A stretch of 64,000 nucleotides of DNA from Halapricum desulfuricans. GTDB taxonomy: Archaea > Halobacteriota > Halobacteria > Halobacteriales > Haloarculaceae. The notes below the pieces were generated by a model, which worked only from the letters and a program-made list of their open reading frames with translations, ran no database searches and was not told the origin of the DNA. Made by a program: the position numbers and the translations under genes. Where the stretch lies: NCBI RefSeq assembly GCF_017094465.1, contig NZ_CP064792.1, positions 1-64,000 on the forward strand, written 5' to 3'. Positions 7,991 through 16,958 of this stretch are shown here, piece by piece (positions within the stretch are counted from its first letter, which is position 1; the number at the start of each line of letters is the position of its first letter).

Positions 7991-9070
7991 ATGAGCGACG
8001 AATACAGCTATCGCGTGCGTTCGCCGGGTCGCGTGAACCTGATCGGGGAACACACCGATTACACGGGCGGCTACGTCCTCCCGATGGCGACAGACCTCCA
8101 CACGCAACTGGAGGCGGCGCCGGACGACGACGTGACCGTATACTCGGCGGCGCTCGAGGAGCAACGGACGTTTTCGACGACTGATCGCGAGCGAGACGAC
8201 GACTGGACCGACTACGTCAAGGGCTGCTACGCAGTCCTCGAAGCGGAAGGGCACCGACCCGGCGGCTTCCGGGGCGAGTTGTCCGGCGATCTGCCGCTGG
8301 GATCCGGTCTGAGTTCCTCGGCGAGTCTCGAACTCGCGGTCATGGCCTTTCTGAACGAGGCGTACGACCTCGGACTGTCCCGCGAGCGACTGGCCGAACT
8401 GAGCCAGCGCGTCGAGAACGACTTCGTCGGCGTCTCCTGTGGCATCATGGACCAGTTCGCCGTCGCGCTGGGCGAGGCAAATCACGCCCTGCATCTCGAC
8501 ACTGGCACCATGGAGTACGAGACGGTCCCGTTCCCGGAGGACGTCCAGGTCGTCGTCTTTCACACGGGCGTCGAGCGCGAGCTCGTCGACTCGGCGTACA
8601 ACCAGCGCCGCGAAACCGTCGAGGCGGCGATGAAAACGCTGGGCGTCGATTCCTCGGTCGAACTCGAAGCCGACGACCTCGACGGGCTCACGCCACGCCA
8701 GCGCCAGCGACTGGGCTATGTCGTCCGGGAGAACGACCGTGTCGACCGAGCTGTCGAAGTCCTCGAAAGCGGTGACGTCGGAGCGTTTGGGAACCTTCTA
8801 GTGAAGGCACATCACGACATCGCCGAGAACTACGAGGCCAGCTGTCCGGAGCTGGATTATGTCGTTGAGGCCGCTGTCAAGCAGGGAGCCTACGGCGCAC
8901 GGCTGACCGGCGCCGGCTGGGGCGGCGCAGCGATCGCCCTCGTTGACGCCTCCGAAGCAGAAACCTTCGCGAAGTCGCTGCAGGAGGAGTACGAGTATCG
9001 GTTCCCCGAGCACGATCCGGCCGTCCACCTGATCGCGCCCTCTGACGGTGTCTCCGTCTCCAGAATGTGA
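7991..9070 (+). CDS. galK: Galactokinase
   Basis: A 359-residue GHMP-family kinase phosphorylating galactose at C1 with ATP. The galactose signature GRVNLIGEHTDYTGG lies near residue 11, the ATP-binding LPLGSGLSSSASLE near 100, and the C-terminal GHMP motif ARLTGAGWGG near 305. The frame stays open upstream to 7730 in a non-galT frame, but homology begins at MSDEYSYRVRSPGRVN, so the ATG at 7991 is used. It follows galT with a 91-base gap and ends 29 bases before the convergent beta-galactosidase gene. The transported or hydrolysed galactose of this locus is its expected substrate. Confidence 0.96.
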   Translation: MSDEYSYRVRSPGRVNLIGEHTDYTGGYVLPMATDLHTQLEAAPDDDVTVYSAALEEQRTFSTTDRERDDDWTDYVKGCYAVLEAEGHRPGGFRGELSGDLPLGSGLSSSASLELAVMAFLNEAYDLGLSRERLAELSQRVENDFVGVSCGIMDQFAVALGEANHALHLDTGTMEYETVPFPEDVQVVVFHTGVERELVDSAYNQRRETVEAAMKTLGVDSSVELEADDLDGLTPRQRQRLGYVVRENDRVDRAVEVLESGDVGAFGNLLVKAHHDIAENYEASCPELDYVVEAAVKQGAYGARLTGAGWGGAAIALVDASEAETFAKSLQEEYEYRFPEHDPAVHLIAPSDGVSVSRM

Positions 9071-9099
9071 CGCTGTTCTCTCGTGTCACGGTCCGCTGT

Positions 9100-11094
9100 T
9101 CACTCGCGTGTCACAGTCACGTCTCCGAGCGTGCCTTCGAAGACGCTGACATCGTAGGCTCCGACGCGCTCGTCGCCGATGAGCCAGGTAGCGGCGTTCG
9201 GGACATCGACCGACAGCGGTGCGTCCGTGAAGTTCGTCACCCAGACGTGCCCGTCCCGCTCGGCGACTCGAACGCCGTCGGGAAGTGGTGCGTGGGTCGT
9301 GACCCCAGCCCGCTCGAGGAGGTCATCAACGAGCGCGTCGGTCAGTCCGCGCTCGGGCCAGACGCCGCAGTACGTGGCGCGTCCCTGGCCGCGCGTGGCG
9401 TCGACGATAGCTGGCTGTCCGTCGCCCAGACCGCTGCGATGTTGCCCACGGACCGTTGCGTCGTCGGGGTCGAGCCACTCGGCCCACGTCCGGTAGTCGT
9501 ACTCGTCGCCGTCGTAGACGACCTGCGTCGGTACCTGCACCGGGAGGCTCTCGTGCTGGGTGACGCTCGCGCCGATCAGATCGGCGAGCGGCCCCGGTTG
9601 TAGGGCGTCAGGCAACTTATTGTACGGGCCCTTTTCGCCGCTTCGGGCGCCAACCAGAAGTTGTCCACCGTCCTCGACGTACGCTTCCAGCCGGGTCGCT
9701 AGCGCGTCTTCAAGGAGATACAGCGTCGGCGCGACGACAGCCGCGTACCCATCGAGATCGCGATCCGGAGGAACGATGTCCACCTGCACGCCGCGGCGGC
9801 GCAACGCTCGGTAATAGGTTCCCACGTGCGTCCAGTAGTCGAACTCCGGCGCGTGGGGCTGAATATTTGTGGCCCAGAGACTCTCGTAACTGTGGAGCAA
9901 CGCAACTGGGGCGTCCACGGCTCCGAGATCAAACAGTTCCTGGGCGGCGTCGCTCGCTTCCGCATAACCGCGGTCGGGCGACCCGTCTTGTTTTCGCAGG
10001 CCCGCGTGGTACTGCTCTTGGCCCTGTCGACAGCGTCGCCACCGGAAGTAGAGCACGGCGTCGCCGCCGTGGGCGACCGCGTGGTGTGCCCACAGACGCA
10101 TCGCGCCCTCGGCGGGCTGGGGGGCGTGCGGCGGCCAGTTGACGTCGCCCGGTTGCTGTTCCATCACCCAGAACGGCTGCTCCAGTGCACCGCGGTAGAG
10201 GTCGTGGTTCAGCCCGACCTGATCCGGATCGCCCGCCCGTAACTCCTCCACGGTCGCCTCGGCTTCGCGGCGGTCTTGGACGAACCCCGTCGGATAGGAG
10301 TCCCACGAGACGAGGTCCAGATCGTCGGCTACGTCGTAGGCGTCAAGCGTCGAGAAATGCCCCATGAAGTTGTGTGTCACCAGCCAGTCGCCGTTGATCT
10401 CCCGGAGGATCTCTGTCTGCAGGCGGTTGTACTCGACGACGCTGTCGCTGGCGAACCGGTAGTACGCGAGCAGCCTCGAGGGATGGTGTTCGGCCGGCGT
10501 CGGCCCCGGCGGTTCGACCGCCTCGAAGTCGGGGTACTGCTGGCTCCAGAAAGTCGTCCCCCAAGCCTCGTTGAGCGCGTCGACGTCGCCGTGACGGTCA
10601 GCGAGCCATTCACTGAACGCATCCGAGCAGTCCTCACAGTAACACCGGACGGTCTCGTGACAGCCGTACTCGTTGTCGGTCTGCCAGCCCGCGACGTGTG
10701 GGTTGTCCGCGTAGCGCTGTGCCATCCGGGTGACGATCCGTTCAGTCTCCTCGCAGTAGGCCGGAGAGTTGAAACAGTAGTGGCGACGGCTACCGAACTC
10801 TCGGACGGTTCCGTCGGGGTCCTCCTGCAGGATCTCGGGACGCTCGTCGACGAGCCACTTCGGCGGCGTCGCGGTCGGGGTACAGAGGATGACCTCCATC
10901 CCGTGATCGCCGATCAACTCGATCGCCTCGTCGAGCCACTCGAAGTCGAACTGGCCGCGCTCGGGTTCGATCCGTCCCCAGGAGAACTCGGCCATGCGGA
11001 CGTACTCCAGTCCGGCTGCCGCCATCTGCTCGATATCCCGCTCCCAGCGCTGGCGCGGCCAGTGTTCAGGGAAATAACAGACTCCGACTGTCAT
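9100..11094 (-). CDS. bgaH: Beta-galactosidase, GH42 (BgaH-type)
   Basis: A 664-residue cytoplasmic glycoside hydrolase very similar to haloarchaeal BgaH. The N-terminal barrel contains the acid/base region WQTDNEYGCHE (about residue 141) and the nucleophile region FWVMEQQPGD (about residue 310). Metal-type cysteines CYCEDC lie near 155, followed by a trimerisation domain and a small beta domain. The frame begins at 11115, but the family start MTVGVCYFPEHW corresponds to the ATG at 11094. It is the last gene of the minus-strand transporter cluster, 68 bases after the permease, so it is probably co-transcribed and hydrolyses imported beta-galactosides. Confidence 0.95.
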   Translation of the reverse strand: MTVGVCYFPEHWPRQRWERDIEQMAAAGLEYVRMAEFSWGRIEPERGQFDFEWLDEAIELIGDHGMEVILCTPTATPPKWLVDERPEILQEDPDGTVREFGSRRHYCFNSPAYCEETERIVTRMAQRYADNPHVAGWQTDNEYGCHETVRCYCEDCSDAFSEWLADRHGDVDALNEAWGTTFWSQQYPDFEAVEPPGPTPAEHHPSRLLAYYRFASDSVVEYNRLQTEILREINGDWLVTHNFMGHFSTLDAYDVADDLDLVSWDSYPTGFVQDRREAEATVEELRAGDPDQVGLNHDLYRGALEQPFWVMEQQPGDVNWPPHAPQPAEGAMRLWAHHAVAHGGDAVLYFRWRRCRQGQEQYHAGLRKQDGSPDRGYAEASDAAQELFDLGAVDAPVALLHSYESLWATNIQPHAPEFDYWTHVGTYYRALRRRGVQVDIVPPDRDLDGYAAVVAPTLYLLEDALATRLEAYVEDGGQLLVGARSGEKGPYNKLPDALQPGPLADLIGASVTQHESLPVQVPTQVVYDGDEYDYRTWAEWLDPDDATVRGQHRSGLGDGQPAIVDATRGQGRATYCGVWPERGLTDALVDDLLERAGVTTHAPLPDGVRVAERDGHVWVTNFTDAPLSVDVPNAATWLIGDERVGAYDVSVFEGTLGDVTVTRE

Positions 11095-11162
11095 ATACCG
11101 GTTGACTCGGGCCAACCGCTAAAGCGTTTTGCCGGCGCGAAAGAAAGACGAAAGGGGTGCAG

Positions 11163-12059
11163 TCAGTTACCCTTCATACCACCGCTGGCGAGTCCCTCAA
11201 CGACCCATTTCTGGGCGACTGCGAACAGCAATATCACCGGCGCCATCGTGATAACCGCAGCGGCAATCAGTAGATTCCACGCGACGGTATTCTGGGCCTG
11301 AAACAGCTGCAGGCCGAACGGTAGCGTTCGGGTCCCTGCCGTCTGTGAGAGAATGGACACCAGCAAGAAGTCGTTCCACGATAGAATGAACGTGTAGAAG
11401 CCAGCGACGGCGATTCCGGGCATCGCAAGCGGGAGGATGATCCGCCGTATGATGCTCAGGTGCGAACAGCCGTCCATTTTCGCGGCCTCGTCGAGTGATT
11501 CGGGAATATCGTCGATATACCCCTTGAGAAGCCACGTACCGAGCGGAATTCCAATGACCGAATGAGCGATGACGATACCGAGCAGCGAATCGACGAGATC
11601 CAGTGAGAACATCAAGATGTAGAACGGAATCAAGATGAGTACGATCGGGAGCATCTGCGTCGAGAGGAACGCGTACAGGAGTCCGTTCCGTCCCGGATAG
11701 TCGAACCGGCTCATCGAGTATCCGGCCAGGATTCCCACAGTCAACACCAGCAACGTCGTCGACGTGGCGACAATCATCGAGTTCATGAAGTACGTCCGGA
11801 AATCACCTCGTGAGAGGACCGTCTCGTAGTTTGCGAGAGTGAGATCACCGAGCGACGGGATCAGCTCCGAGGAGAACAGGAAGTCCTGGCTAGTGAACGA
11901 AACCAGAGCCATGTAGATGACCGGCAGCAGCAGGAACGCAAAATACAACCCTAGCACGAGATACACACCGAGCGCACGGCGCGGAGACATGTCTTCGCCT
12001 AACCATGCGTCGATTCGCTGAACGAGGTTGCGGTCTTCAGAGTCCGTGCGGGTTGCCAT
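11163..12059 (-). CDS. Sugar ABC transporter permease (MalG-type)
   Basis: A 298-residue inner-membrane protein with six predicted membrane helices. The cytoplasmic EAA loop (DEAAKMDGCSHLSIIRRIILPLAMPG, about residues 188-213, given here by its two ends DEAAKMDG and LPLAMPG) contacts the ATPase. It pairs with the upstream permease, from which it is separated by a single base. Together with the binding protein and ATPase it forms a complete CUT1-type importer. The neighbouring alpha- and beta-galactosidases suggest galacto-oligosaccharides such as melibiose or raffinose as cargo. Confidence 0.94.
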   Translation of the reverse strand: MATRTDSEDRNLVQRIDAWLGEDMSPRRALGVYLVLGLYFAFLLLPVIYMALVSFTSQDFLFSSELIPSLGDLTLANYETVLSRGDFRTYFMNSMIVATSTTLLVLTVGILAGYSMSRFDYPGRNGLLYAFLSTQMLPIVLILIPFYILMFSLDLVDSLLGIVIAHSVIGIPLGTWLLKGYIDDIPESLDEAAKMDGCSHLSIIRRIILPLAMPGIAVAGFYTFILSWNDFLLVSILSQTAGTRTLPFGLQLFQAQNTVAWNLLIAAAVITMAPVILLFAVAQKWVVEGLASGGMKGN

Positions 12060-12060
12060 G

Positions 12061-12975
12061 TTACTCGACCTCCTCCAGTTTGACGTAGACGATAGTAAAT
12101 GTGAGCATCAGGATCAGCATCACGACACCGATACTGGCACCGTACCCGAGCGCGTACTGCTGGAACGCCTGCTTGTAGACGTACGTGGCAAGCACTTCAG
12201 TATTCCCCAGCGGTCCACCGCCGGTTGCGAGGTAGACGATATCGAAGTTCTTGAACGTGAACGTGACGTGCAATACGATCATGATCATCGATACGTAGGA
12301 TATCTGGGGCAGCGTGATGTACCGGAAGCGCTCGAGCGGGCCGGCACCGTCCAGCCGTGCAGCCTCGTACTGTTCTTTCGGGATGGAGTTCATCGCAGCT
12401 AGCAGTGAAATCGCGTAGAACGGGACGTTCCGCCAGACGTGCATGACCACGATCAGCGGGAACGCCACGCCTGGTTCGCCGAACCAGTAGGTCGTCTCCA
12501 TCCCCAGACTATCGAGGACGATGTTGACCGGGCCGAATCCGTTCTGGACCATAAATCGGAAGATGATGACCATCACGATGATCGGCATCACCCAGGTCAC
12601 CATCGAGAGACTCCTGAAGACCCCGGCACCGGGAACTTTCTCTTTCAGTGCCAGAGCCAATCCGAGTCCCAGGAGGTACTGGAACGAGACGGCCAGCGCG
12701 GTCAACAGGACCGTATGCCACAGCGCGGCTTTGAATATCGGATCGGTCGCGAGTGCACGGAAGTGCTGCAGGCCGATGAACTCCATCTCGTTGGGACTCA
12801 GTAACGACACCTCGAAAAACGCCAGATAGAGCCCACGGAGCGTGGGATAGCCGATGACGACAGCGAGGAGTAGCGCCGCCGGAAACACGAACGCGTAGCC
12901 GATCCACGTGTCCGTGAGAAACGACGAGAACTCCTCCCTGTATCGGCTGAATTGCGACTCTGTCTGCGTTGCCAT
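12061..12975 (-). CDS. Sugar ABC transporter permease (MalF-type)
   Basis: A 304-residue membrane protein with six predicted helices; the first follows a 25-residue cytoplasmic N-terminus. The EAA motif QYEAARLDGAG is near residue 205, followed by the conserved LPQI. It is the partner of the MalG-type permease next to it and follows the solute-binding protein by 9 bases, so the three are almost certainly one transcript. Confidence 0.94.
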   Translation of the reverse strand: MATQTESQFSRYREEFSSFLTDTWIGYAFVFPAALLLAVVIGYPTLRGLYLAFFEVSLLSPNEMEFIGLQHFRALATDPIFKAALWHTVLLTALAVSFQYLLGLGLALALKEKVPGAGVFRSLSMVTWVMPIIVMVIIFRFMVQNGFGPVNIVLDSLGMETTYWFGEPGVAFPLIVVMHVWRNVPFYAISLLAAMNSIPKEQYEAARLDGAGPLERFRYITLPQISYVSMIMIVLHVTFTFKNFDIVYLATGGGPLGNTEVLATYVYKQAFQQYALGYGASIGVVMLILMLTFTIVYVKLEEVE

Positions 12976-12984
12976 GGAAGTAAG

Positions 12985-14325
12985 TTAGATTTCGCTCTCT
13001 TTGCCTTTCAGTGCTTCGTGGAACTGTTCGCCGGCGTCGTAGGGATCAGTCTCCCCGTAGGCGACCTCCTGCATGTACGTGTAGAACTCCTCGCGGACCG
13101 GGCCCCAGGTCGCTTTCGCCAGCGCACGACCGGTCGTGAAGATGTCGGTCATCGGCTGCCAGTTCTCGTTTTCGATGGTCGACTCGACGTCCTCGTGGAC
13201 GGGTGTCATCGCTTTGCCCGACGCTTCAGGGTCCTCGGCCATGCCTTCGTCAAGTGTTTCGGGATGGGTATACGCCTGAACAGCCGTCTTGGCTTTCTCG
13301 ATTTGATTCGAGTGTGTGTTGGCCATGACCGGCTTGACCTCGAGGAACGTCCCCTTCGAGGCCCCATCCGCGCGCGGCGGGTGGGCGATCTGGGTCTTGT
13401 TGTTGAGGATGTCCTTGGCCGTATCGCTGCTTTGAATGTTTTCTCCTGTCGTCCAGTTACGCATCCACGTACCGCTTTCGATGAAGGCGTAGTTACCGTT
13501 AATGTAGCCAGGATCGTTCGTCTGCCAGCCCGTACCGAGATCGTCCGGATCGCCGACCGGGTTGTCGGCCGCGTAGATCTGGTAGTACCAGTTGTCGAAG
13601 ACCTGCCCCAGCGCGTCGGCCTCGATGTTGAGCTGCCAGCTGTCTCCATCCGGGACGTACAGTCGGTCGGTATGCTGGTAGATGTGGGTCATCCACTCCT
13701 GGAAAGCCCGGACGCTCCCGTCTTTCGTGCAGTTGTGAAAGCCGGTCAAGTCGTCGTACTCGTCGTTGATCATCCTGCCTATTTCGTGGAACGCCTCGGC
13801 CGACTCCGGGACGTCTTGACCGAGTTCGTCGAGGATGTCCTGGCGGACGAAGAACGCTCTCGCGTTGCCCTCGTAGGGGAGCGCGTAGAGCGTGTCCTGG
13901 TATGTCATCGCCTCGATGGTGCTGTCGACGTACCCATCAAAGTAATCCAGCGATTCGGCGAAGTCGTCAAGCGGTTCTAGGTGTCCCGCTGCGATGTACT
14001 CCGAAAGGTGGCTCAGCGTCCCCTCGATCGCGTCTGGCTCGCCTGTGCTCGCGCCCGTGAGGAACTTTTGCCGGAGGTCCTCGTACGCATACCGGCTGAT
14101 CTTGATCTCCTCACCAGCCAGCTCCTCGTACATCGACTCGAACTTGTTCCGCCAGACCGGTTCTGCGCCTTCGGTGTTCGGGAACCCGTACTCCCACATG
14201 AGGGCCTGCCCGCCGTTGCCGTTACCGCCGAGTGCATTACAGCCTGCGAGACCGGCTGCCGCTCCGACGCCGAGTCCTTTCAGCATCGACCGTCGACTCA
14301 AGCCACTGGAACCTGACTCGTTCAT
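12985..14325 (-). CDS. Sugar ABC transporter substrate-binding lipoprotein
   Basis: A 446-residue extracellular binding protein. The N-terminus has a twin-arginine motif (SRRSMLKGLG) and a lipobox (LAGC, Cys at about residue 29), so it is exported folded and lipid-anchored outside the membrane. The body matches the MalE/UgpB-type family 1 solute-binding fold, rich in Asp, Glu, Trp and Tyr. Upstream, GGTATAAATAAT (minus strand, around 14358-14370) is a good TATA box about 38 bases from the ATG. It leads a gene string with the two permeases and probably bgaH. Confidence 0.93.
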   Translation of the reverse strand: MNESGSSGLSRRSMLKGLGVGAAAGLAGCNALGGNGNGGQALMWEYGFPNTEGAEPVWRNKFESMYEELAGEEIKISRYAYEDLRQKFLTGASTGEPDAIEGTLSHLSEYIAAGHLEPLDDFAESLDYFDGYVDSTIEAMTYQDTLYALPYEGNARAFFVRQDILDELGQDVPESAEAFHEIGRMINDEYDDLTGFHNCTKDGSVRAFQEWMTHIYQHTDRLYVPDGDSWQLNIEADALGQVFDNWYYQIYAADNPVGDPDDLGTGWQTNDPGYINGNYAFIESGTWMRNWTTGENIQSSDTAKDILNNKTQIAHPPRADGASKGTFLEVKPVMANTHSNQIEKAKTAVQAYTHPETLDEGMAEDPEASGKAMTPVHEDVESTIENENWQPMTDIFTTGRALAKATWGPVREEFYTYMQEVAYGETDPYDAGEQFHEALKGKESEI

Positions 14326-14415
14326 GATTTAATGCCCATTGAGCGCTTGTAGCGGATATTATTTATACCTTTCCCAGAAGATCTCTGAGAGTATGGAAAC
14401 AAAGATCGCAAGTCC

Positions 14416-15597
14416 TCACTCCGTACCGGCTTCCACACCGTCGGGATTCTGGAGGCCAGGTAGCGATTCGACGGCTTCGTCGGTCGGGCGGGTGCGGTTC
14501 CGGAGCGCCTCGCCCGTCTGCCCGTCGAACAGGTGAATGCGGTCCTGCGGGAACTGGATTGTCAGTGTCCGTCCTGCCTCGATGACCATATCACCCTCGA
14601 GTGTCGCCGTGTACTGCCGCTCGCCGATGTCGAGGTAGACGTAGGTCACTTCTCCGAGCGGCTCGGTGACCTTGACCGTCGTCGTCACGGCATTAGGCTC
14701 GTCGGCTGTGGCCAGCTCGATGTCCTCCGGTCGGATACCGAGAGTGAACCGTTCACCGTGTCCCTCGATGTCCGCGTAGACGTCCTCGGTGAGATCGTAC
14801 CTGAATCCCTCGTGGATGAGTGTGGGATCGTCACCTGTGGTGTCCAACTCGACATCGAAGAAGTTCATGCTCGGCGAACCGATGAAGCCGGCGACGAACT
14901 CGTTTTCGGGCTCGTGGTAGCATTCCAGTGGCGTCCCGATCTGCTGGAGTTCGCCGTCGTTGAGCACGGCGATCCGATCGCTCATTGTCATCGCCTCGGT
15001 CTGGTCGTGTGTCACGTACAGCGTCGTTACTCCGAGGTCCTGCTGCAGCTCCTGAAGCTCGGTCCGCATCTGGGTGCGCAACTTCGCGTCGAGGTTCGAG
15101 AGCGGCTCGTCCATCAGGAACACCTCGGGTTCGCGGACGATCGCCCGTCCAAGCGCAACCCGCTGCTGTTGACCGCCCGAGAGTTCGTCCGGTTTCTTTT
15201 TGAGCAAGTCAGCGATCCCCAGCATCTCTGCCGCCTCGTCGACCCGTGACTCAATCTCGTCTTCCGGGAGATCAGTCGCCATCTTCAGACCGAACTCCAT
15301 GTTCTCTCGGGAAGTCATGTGCGGGTACAGCGCGTAACTCTGGAACACCATCGCCATATCCCGCTCTTTGGGCTTCTGATCCGTTACGGTTGTTCCATTG
15401 AGGACGATATCGCCCTCCGTTGGCGACTCCAGCCCCGCAACACACCGGAGCGTCGTCGACTTCCCACATCCCGACGGGCCGACGAGAACGATCAACTCCC
15501 CGTCCTTGATCTCGATGTCGAGGTCGTCAACAGCGACGATATCACCGCCGTCGTCGCGGAATACTTTGGTGAGGTCTTCGATCTCGAGTTCTCCCAT
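14416..15597 (-). CDS. Sugar ABC transporter ATP-binding protein (MsmK/UgpC-type)
   Basis: A 393-residue ATPase of the MalK/MsmK group. Walker A GPSGCGKST (near residue 39), Q-loop, signature LSGGQQQRVALGRA, Walker B VFLMDEP and the switch THDQ are all present, followed by a C-terminal OB-type (TOBE) domain. The frame opens at 15618, but the MGELEIEDL start at 15597 matches the family. It is separated from the binding-protein gene by 90 bases that carry that gene's TATA box, and it is divergent from the GH27 gene across a 107-base promoter region. Confidence 0.95.
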   Translation of the reverse strand: MGELEIEDLTKVFRDDGGDIVAVDDLDIEIKDGELIVLVGPSGCGKSTTLRCVAGLESPTEGDIVLNGTTVTDQKPKERDMAMVFQSYALYPHMTSRENMEFGLKMATDLPEDEIESRVDEAAEMLGIADLLKKKPDELSGGQQQRVALGRAIVREPEVFLMDEPLSNLDAKLRTQMRTELQELQQDLGVTTLYVTHDQTEAMTMSDRIAVLNDGELQQIGTPLECYHEPENEFVAGFIGSPSMNFFDVELDTTGDDPTLIHEGFRYDLTEDVYADIEGHGERFTLGIRPEDIELATADEPNAVTTTVKVTEPLGEVTYVYLDIGERQYTATLEGDMVIEAGRTLTIQFPQDRIHLFDGQTGEALRNRTRPTDEAVESLPGLQNPDGVEAGTE

Positions 15598-15647
15598 GCA
15601 TGGCCCCTCTCGATACACTCACTTATGTCTTTATTATTCTGTATTTA

Positions 15648-15668
15648 CACTACTTGGCGAAGATAGTG
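15648..15668. promoter_or_regulatory. Candidate operator CACTA-N11-TAGTG
   Basis: An inverted repeat with 5-base arms in the divergent promoter between the ABC ATPase and the GH27 alpha-galactosidase, ending 4 bases before the GH27 TATA element. Its position would let one regulator block or activate both genes. It does not match the GTTCA/TGAAC operator. Confidence 0.35.
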
Positions 15669-15672
15669 AGAA

Positions 15673-15683
15673 GATATTTATAC
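15673..15683 (+). promoter_or_regulatory. TATA box of GH27 gene
   Basis: GATATTTATAC is centred about 26 bases before the ATG at 15705, typical of a leaderless haloarchaeal promoter, and it decides the start choice for the alpha-galactosidase. Confidence 0.65.
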
Positions 15684-15704
15684 TTGTGTCATGCAGGTAG
15701 TCGC

Positions 15705-16886
15705 ATGTTCGCGACGGACGACACGAACATAGCCGCGACACCACCGATGGGCTGGAACTCCTGGAACGCGTTTAGCTGTGACGTGACCGAGGAGGACATC
15801 CGCACTGCGGCGGACCAGCTCGTCGAGACCGGGCTCCGGGACGCCGGCTACGAGTATCTCGTGGTCGACGACTGCTGGATGGCCGACGAGGTAGACGACG
15901 AGGGTCGACTCCAGCCCCACCCGGACGATTTCCCGAGCGGTATCGAATCGCTGACCGAATACGTCCACGAGAGAGGGCTCAAGTTCGGGATCTATTCGTC
16001 GGCAGGCACGCGAACCTGCCAGGGGCTCCCGGCGAGTCTCGGACGCGAACGGCTGCATGCCCGGCAGTTCGCCGACTGGGGCGTCGACTACCTGAAGTAC
16101 GACAACTGCGGCGATCACGAGAGCAACGATGCGATCGCGCGCTACAGCGCGATGGGGAACGCGCTCGCAGACGTCGACCGCGACATCGTCTACAGCATCT
16201 GCGAGTGGGGACAAAACGAGCCGTGGCGCTGGGGTCGCAACGCCGGCGGCCATCTCTGGCGAGCGACCCACGACATCGTCGCGAAGTGGACGACCGACGA
16301 GCAGGAATTCGGACTCGGGATCGTCGACATCATCGATCAGATGGACGAGCGCGGGATGGCTCCCTGCCACGGTCCCGGCGGATGGAACGACCCTGACATG
16401 CTCCAGATAGGGAACGGACCGGACTCCGGCCAGTCACAGCTCGAAGATGTCGACGTCGACCGTGCGCTGACGCCCGCCGAGGAGCGAACGCACTTCAGTT
16501 TCTGGTGTCTGTTCGGCGCGCCGCTGATGGCCGGCAACGACCTCACGGCGATGGACGACTGGACCCGCGAACTACTGACTAATGAAGACGCCATTGCGAT
16601 CAATCAGGACCCGCTGGGGATCCAGGGAACCCGCGACGGCGTCCTCGGGGAGACGGAAGTCTGGAGCAAACGACTGGCCGGTGAGGAGTGTGCAGTGATT
16701 CTGTTCAACCGCGGCGACTCGACCACGGATATCCAGACGACTGTCGAGACGATCGACATGCCGGTCGATGCAGCGACCTACACCGTGCGAGACGTCTGGA
16801 ACGACGAAATCCGGGAAACTGACGGTCGATTGCACGCGACGGTCGATTCTCACGATGTCGCGATGTTCCGAGTTATCCCCGAATAA
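15705..16886 (+). CDS. Alpha-galactosidase, GH27
   Basis: A 393-residue retaining alpha-galactosidase. Family hallmarks are MGWNSWNAF near residue 15, VVDDCWM near 57, the nucleophile Asp in YLKYDNCG near 130, and the acid/base Asp in RATHDI near 185. No signal peptide is visible, so it acts in the cytoplasm on imported alpha-galactosides. The ATG at 15705 is supported by the TATA box 26 bases upstream, although the frame is open from 15600. GH27 is best known from eukaryotes and bacteria. Here it sits beside an unrelated GH4 enzyme of the same expected activity. Confidence 0.94.
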   Translation: MFATDDTNIAATPPMGWNSWNAFSCDVTEEDIRTAADQLVETGLRDAGYEYLVVDDCWMADEVDDEGRLQPHPDDFPSGIESLTEYVHERGLKFGIYSSAGTRTCQGLPASLGRERLHARQFADWGVDYLKYDNCGDHESNDAIARYSAMGNALADVDRDIVYSICEWGQNEPWRWGRNAGGHLWRATHDIVAKWTTDEQEFGLGIVDIIDQMDERGMAPCHGPGGWNDPDMLQIGNGPDSGQSQLEDVDVDRALTPAEERTHFSFWCLFGAPLMAGNDLTAMDDWTRELLTNEDAIAINQDPLGIQGTRDGVLGETEVWSKRLAGEECAVILFNRGDSTTDIQTTVETIDMPVDAATYTVRDVWNDEIRETDGRLHATVDSHDVAMFRVIPE

Positions 16887-16927
16887 CTGCCTCCCTTACA
16901 CTCCGAGAATTTCGAAAATTGGATAAG

Positions 16928-16936
16928 TTTTATTAT
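16928..16936 (+). promoter_or_regulatory. TATA box of GH4 gene
   Basis: TTTTATTAT is centred 27 bases before the ATG at 16959, so the GH4 gene can be transcribed on its own as a leaderless message although it follows GH27 by only 72 bases. Confidence 0.6.
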
Positions 16937-16958
16937 CATTCGATATTGAGTGCTTTGC

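Noticed and set aside
9067-11301. Long plus-strand frames opposite bgaH
   Set aside because: The GH42 enzyme on the minus strand is unmistakable; the opposite frames lack motifs and are artefacts of codon bias.
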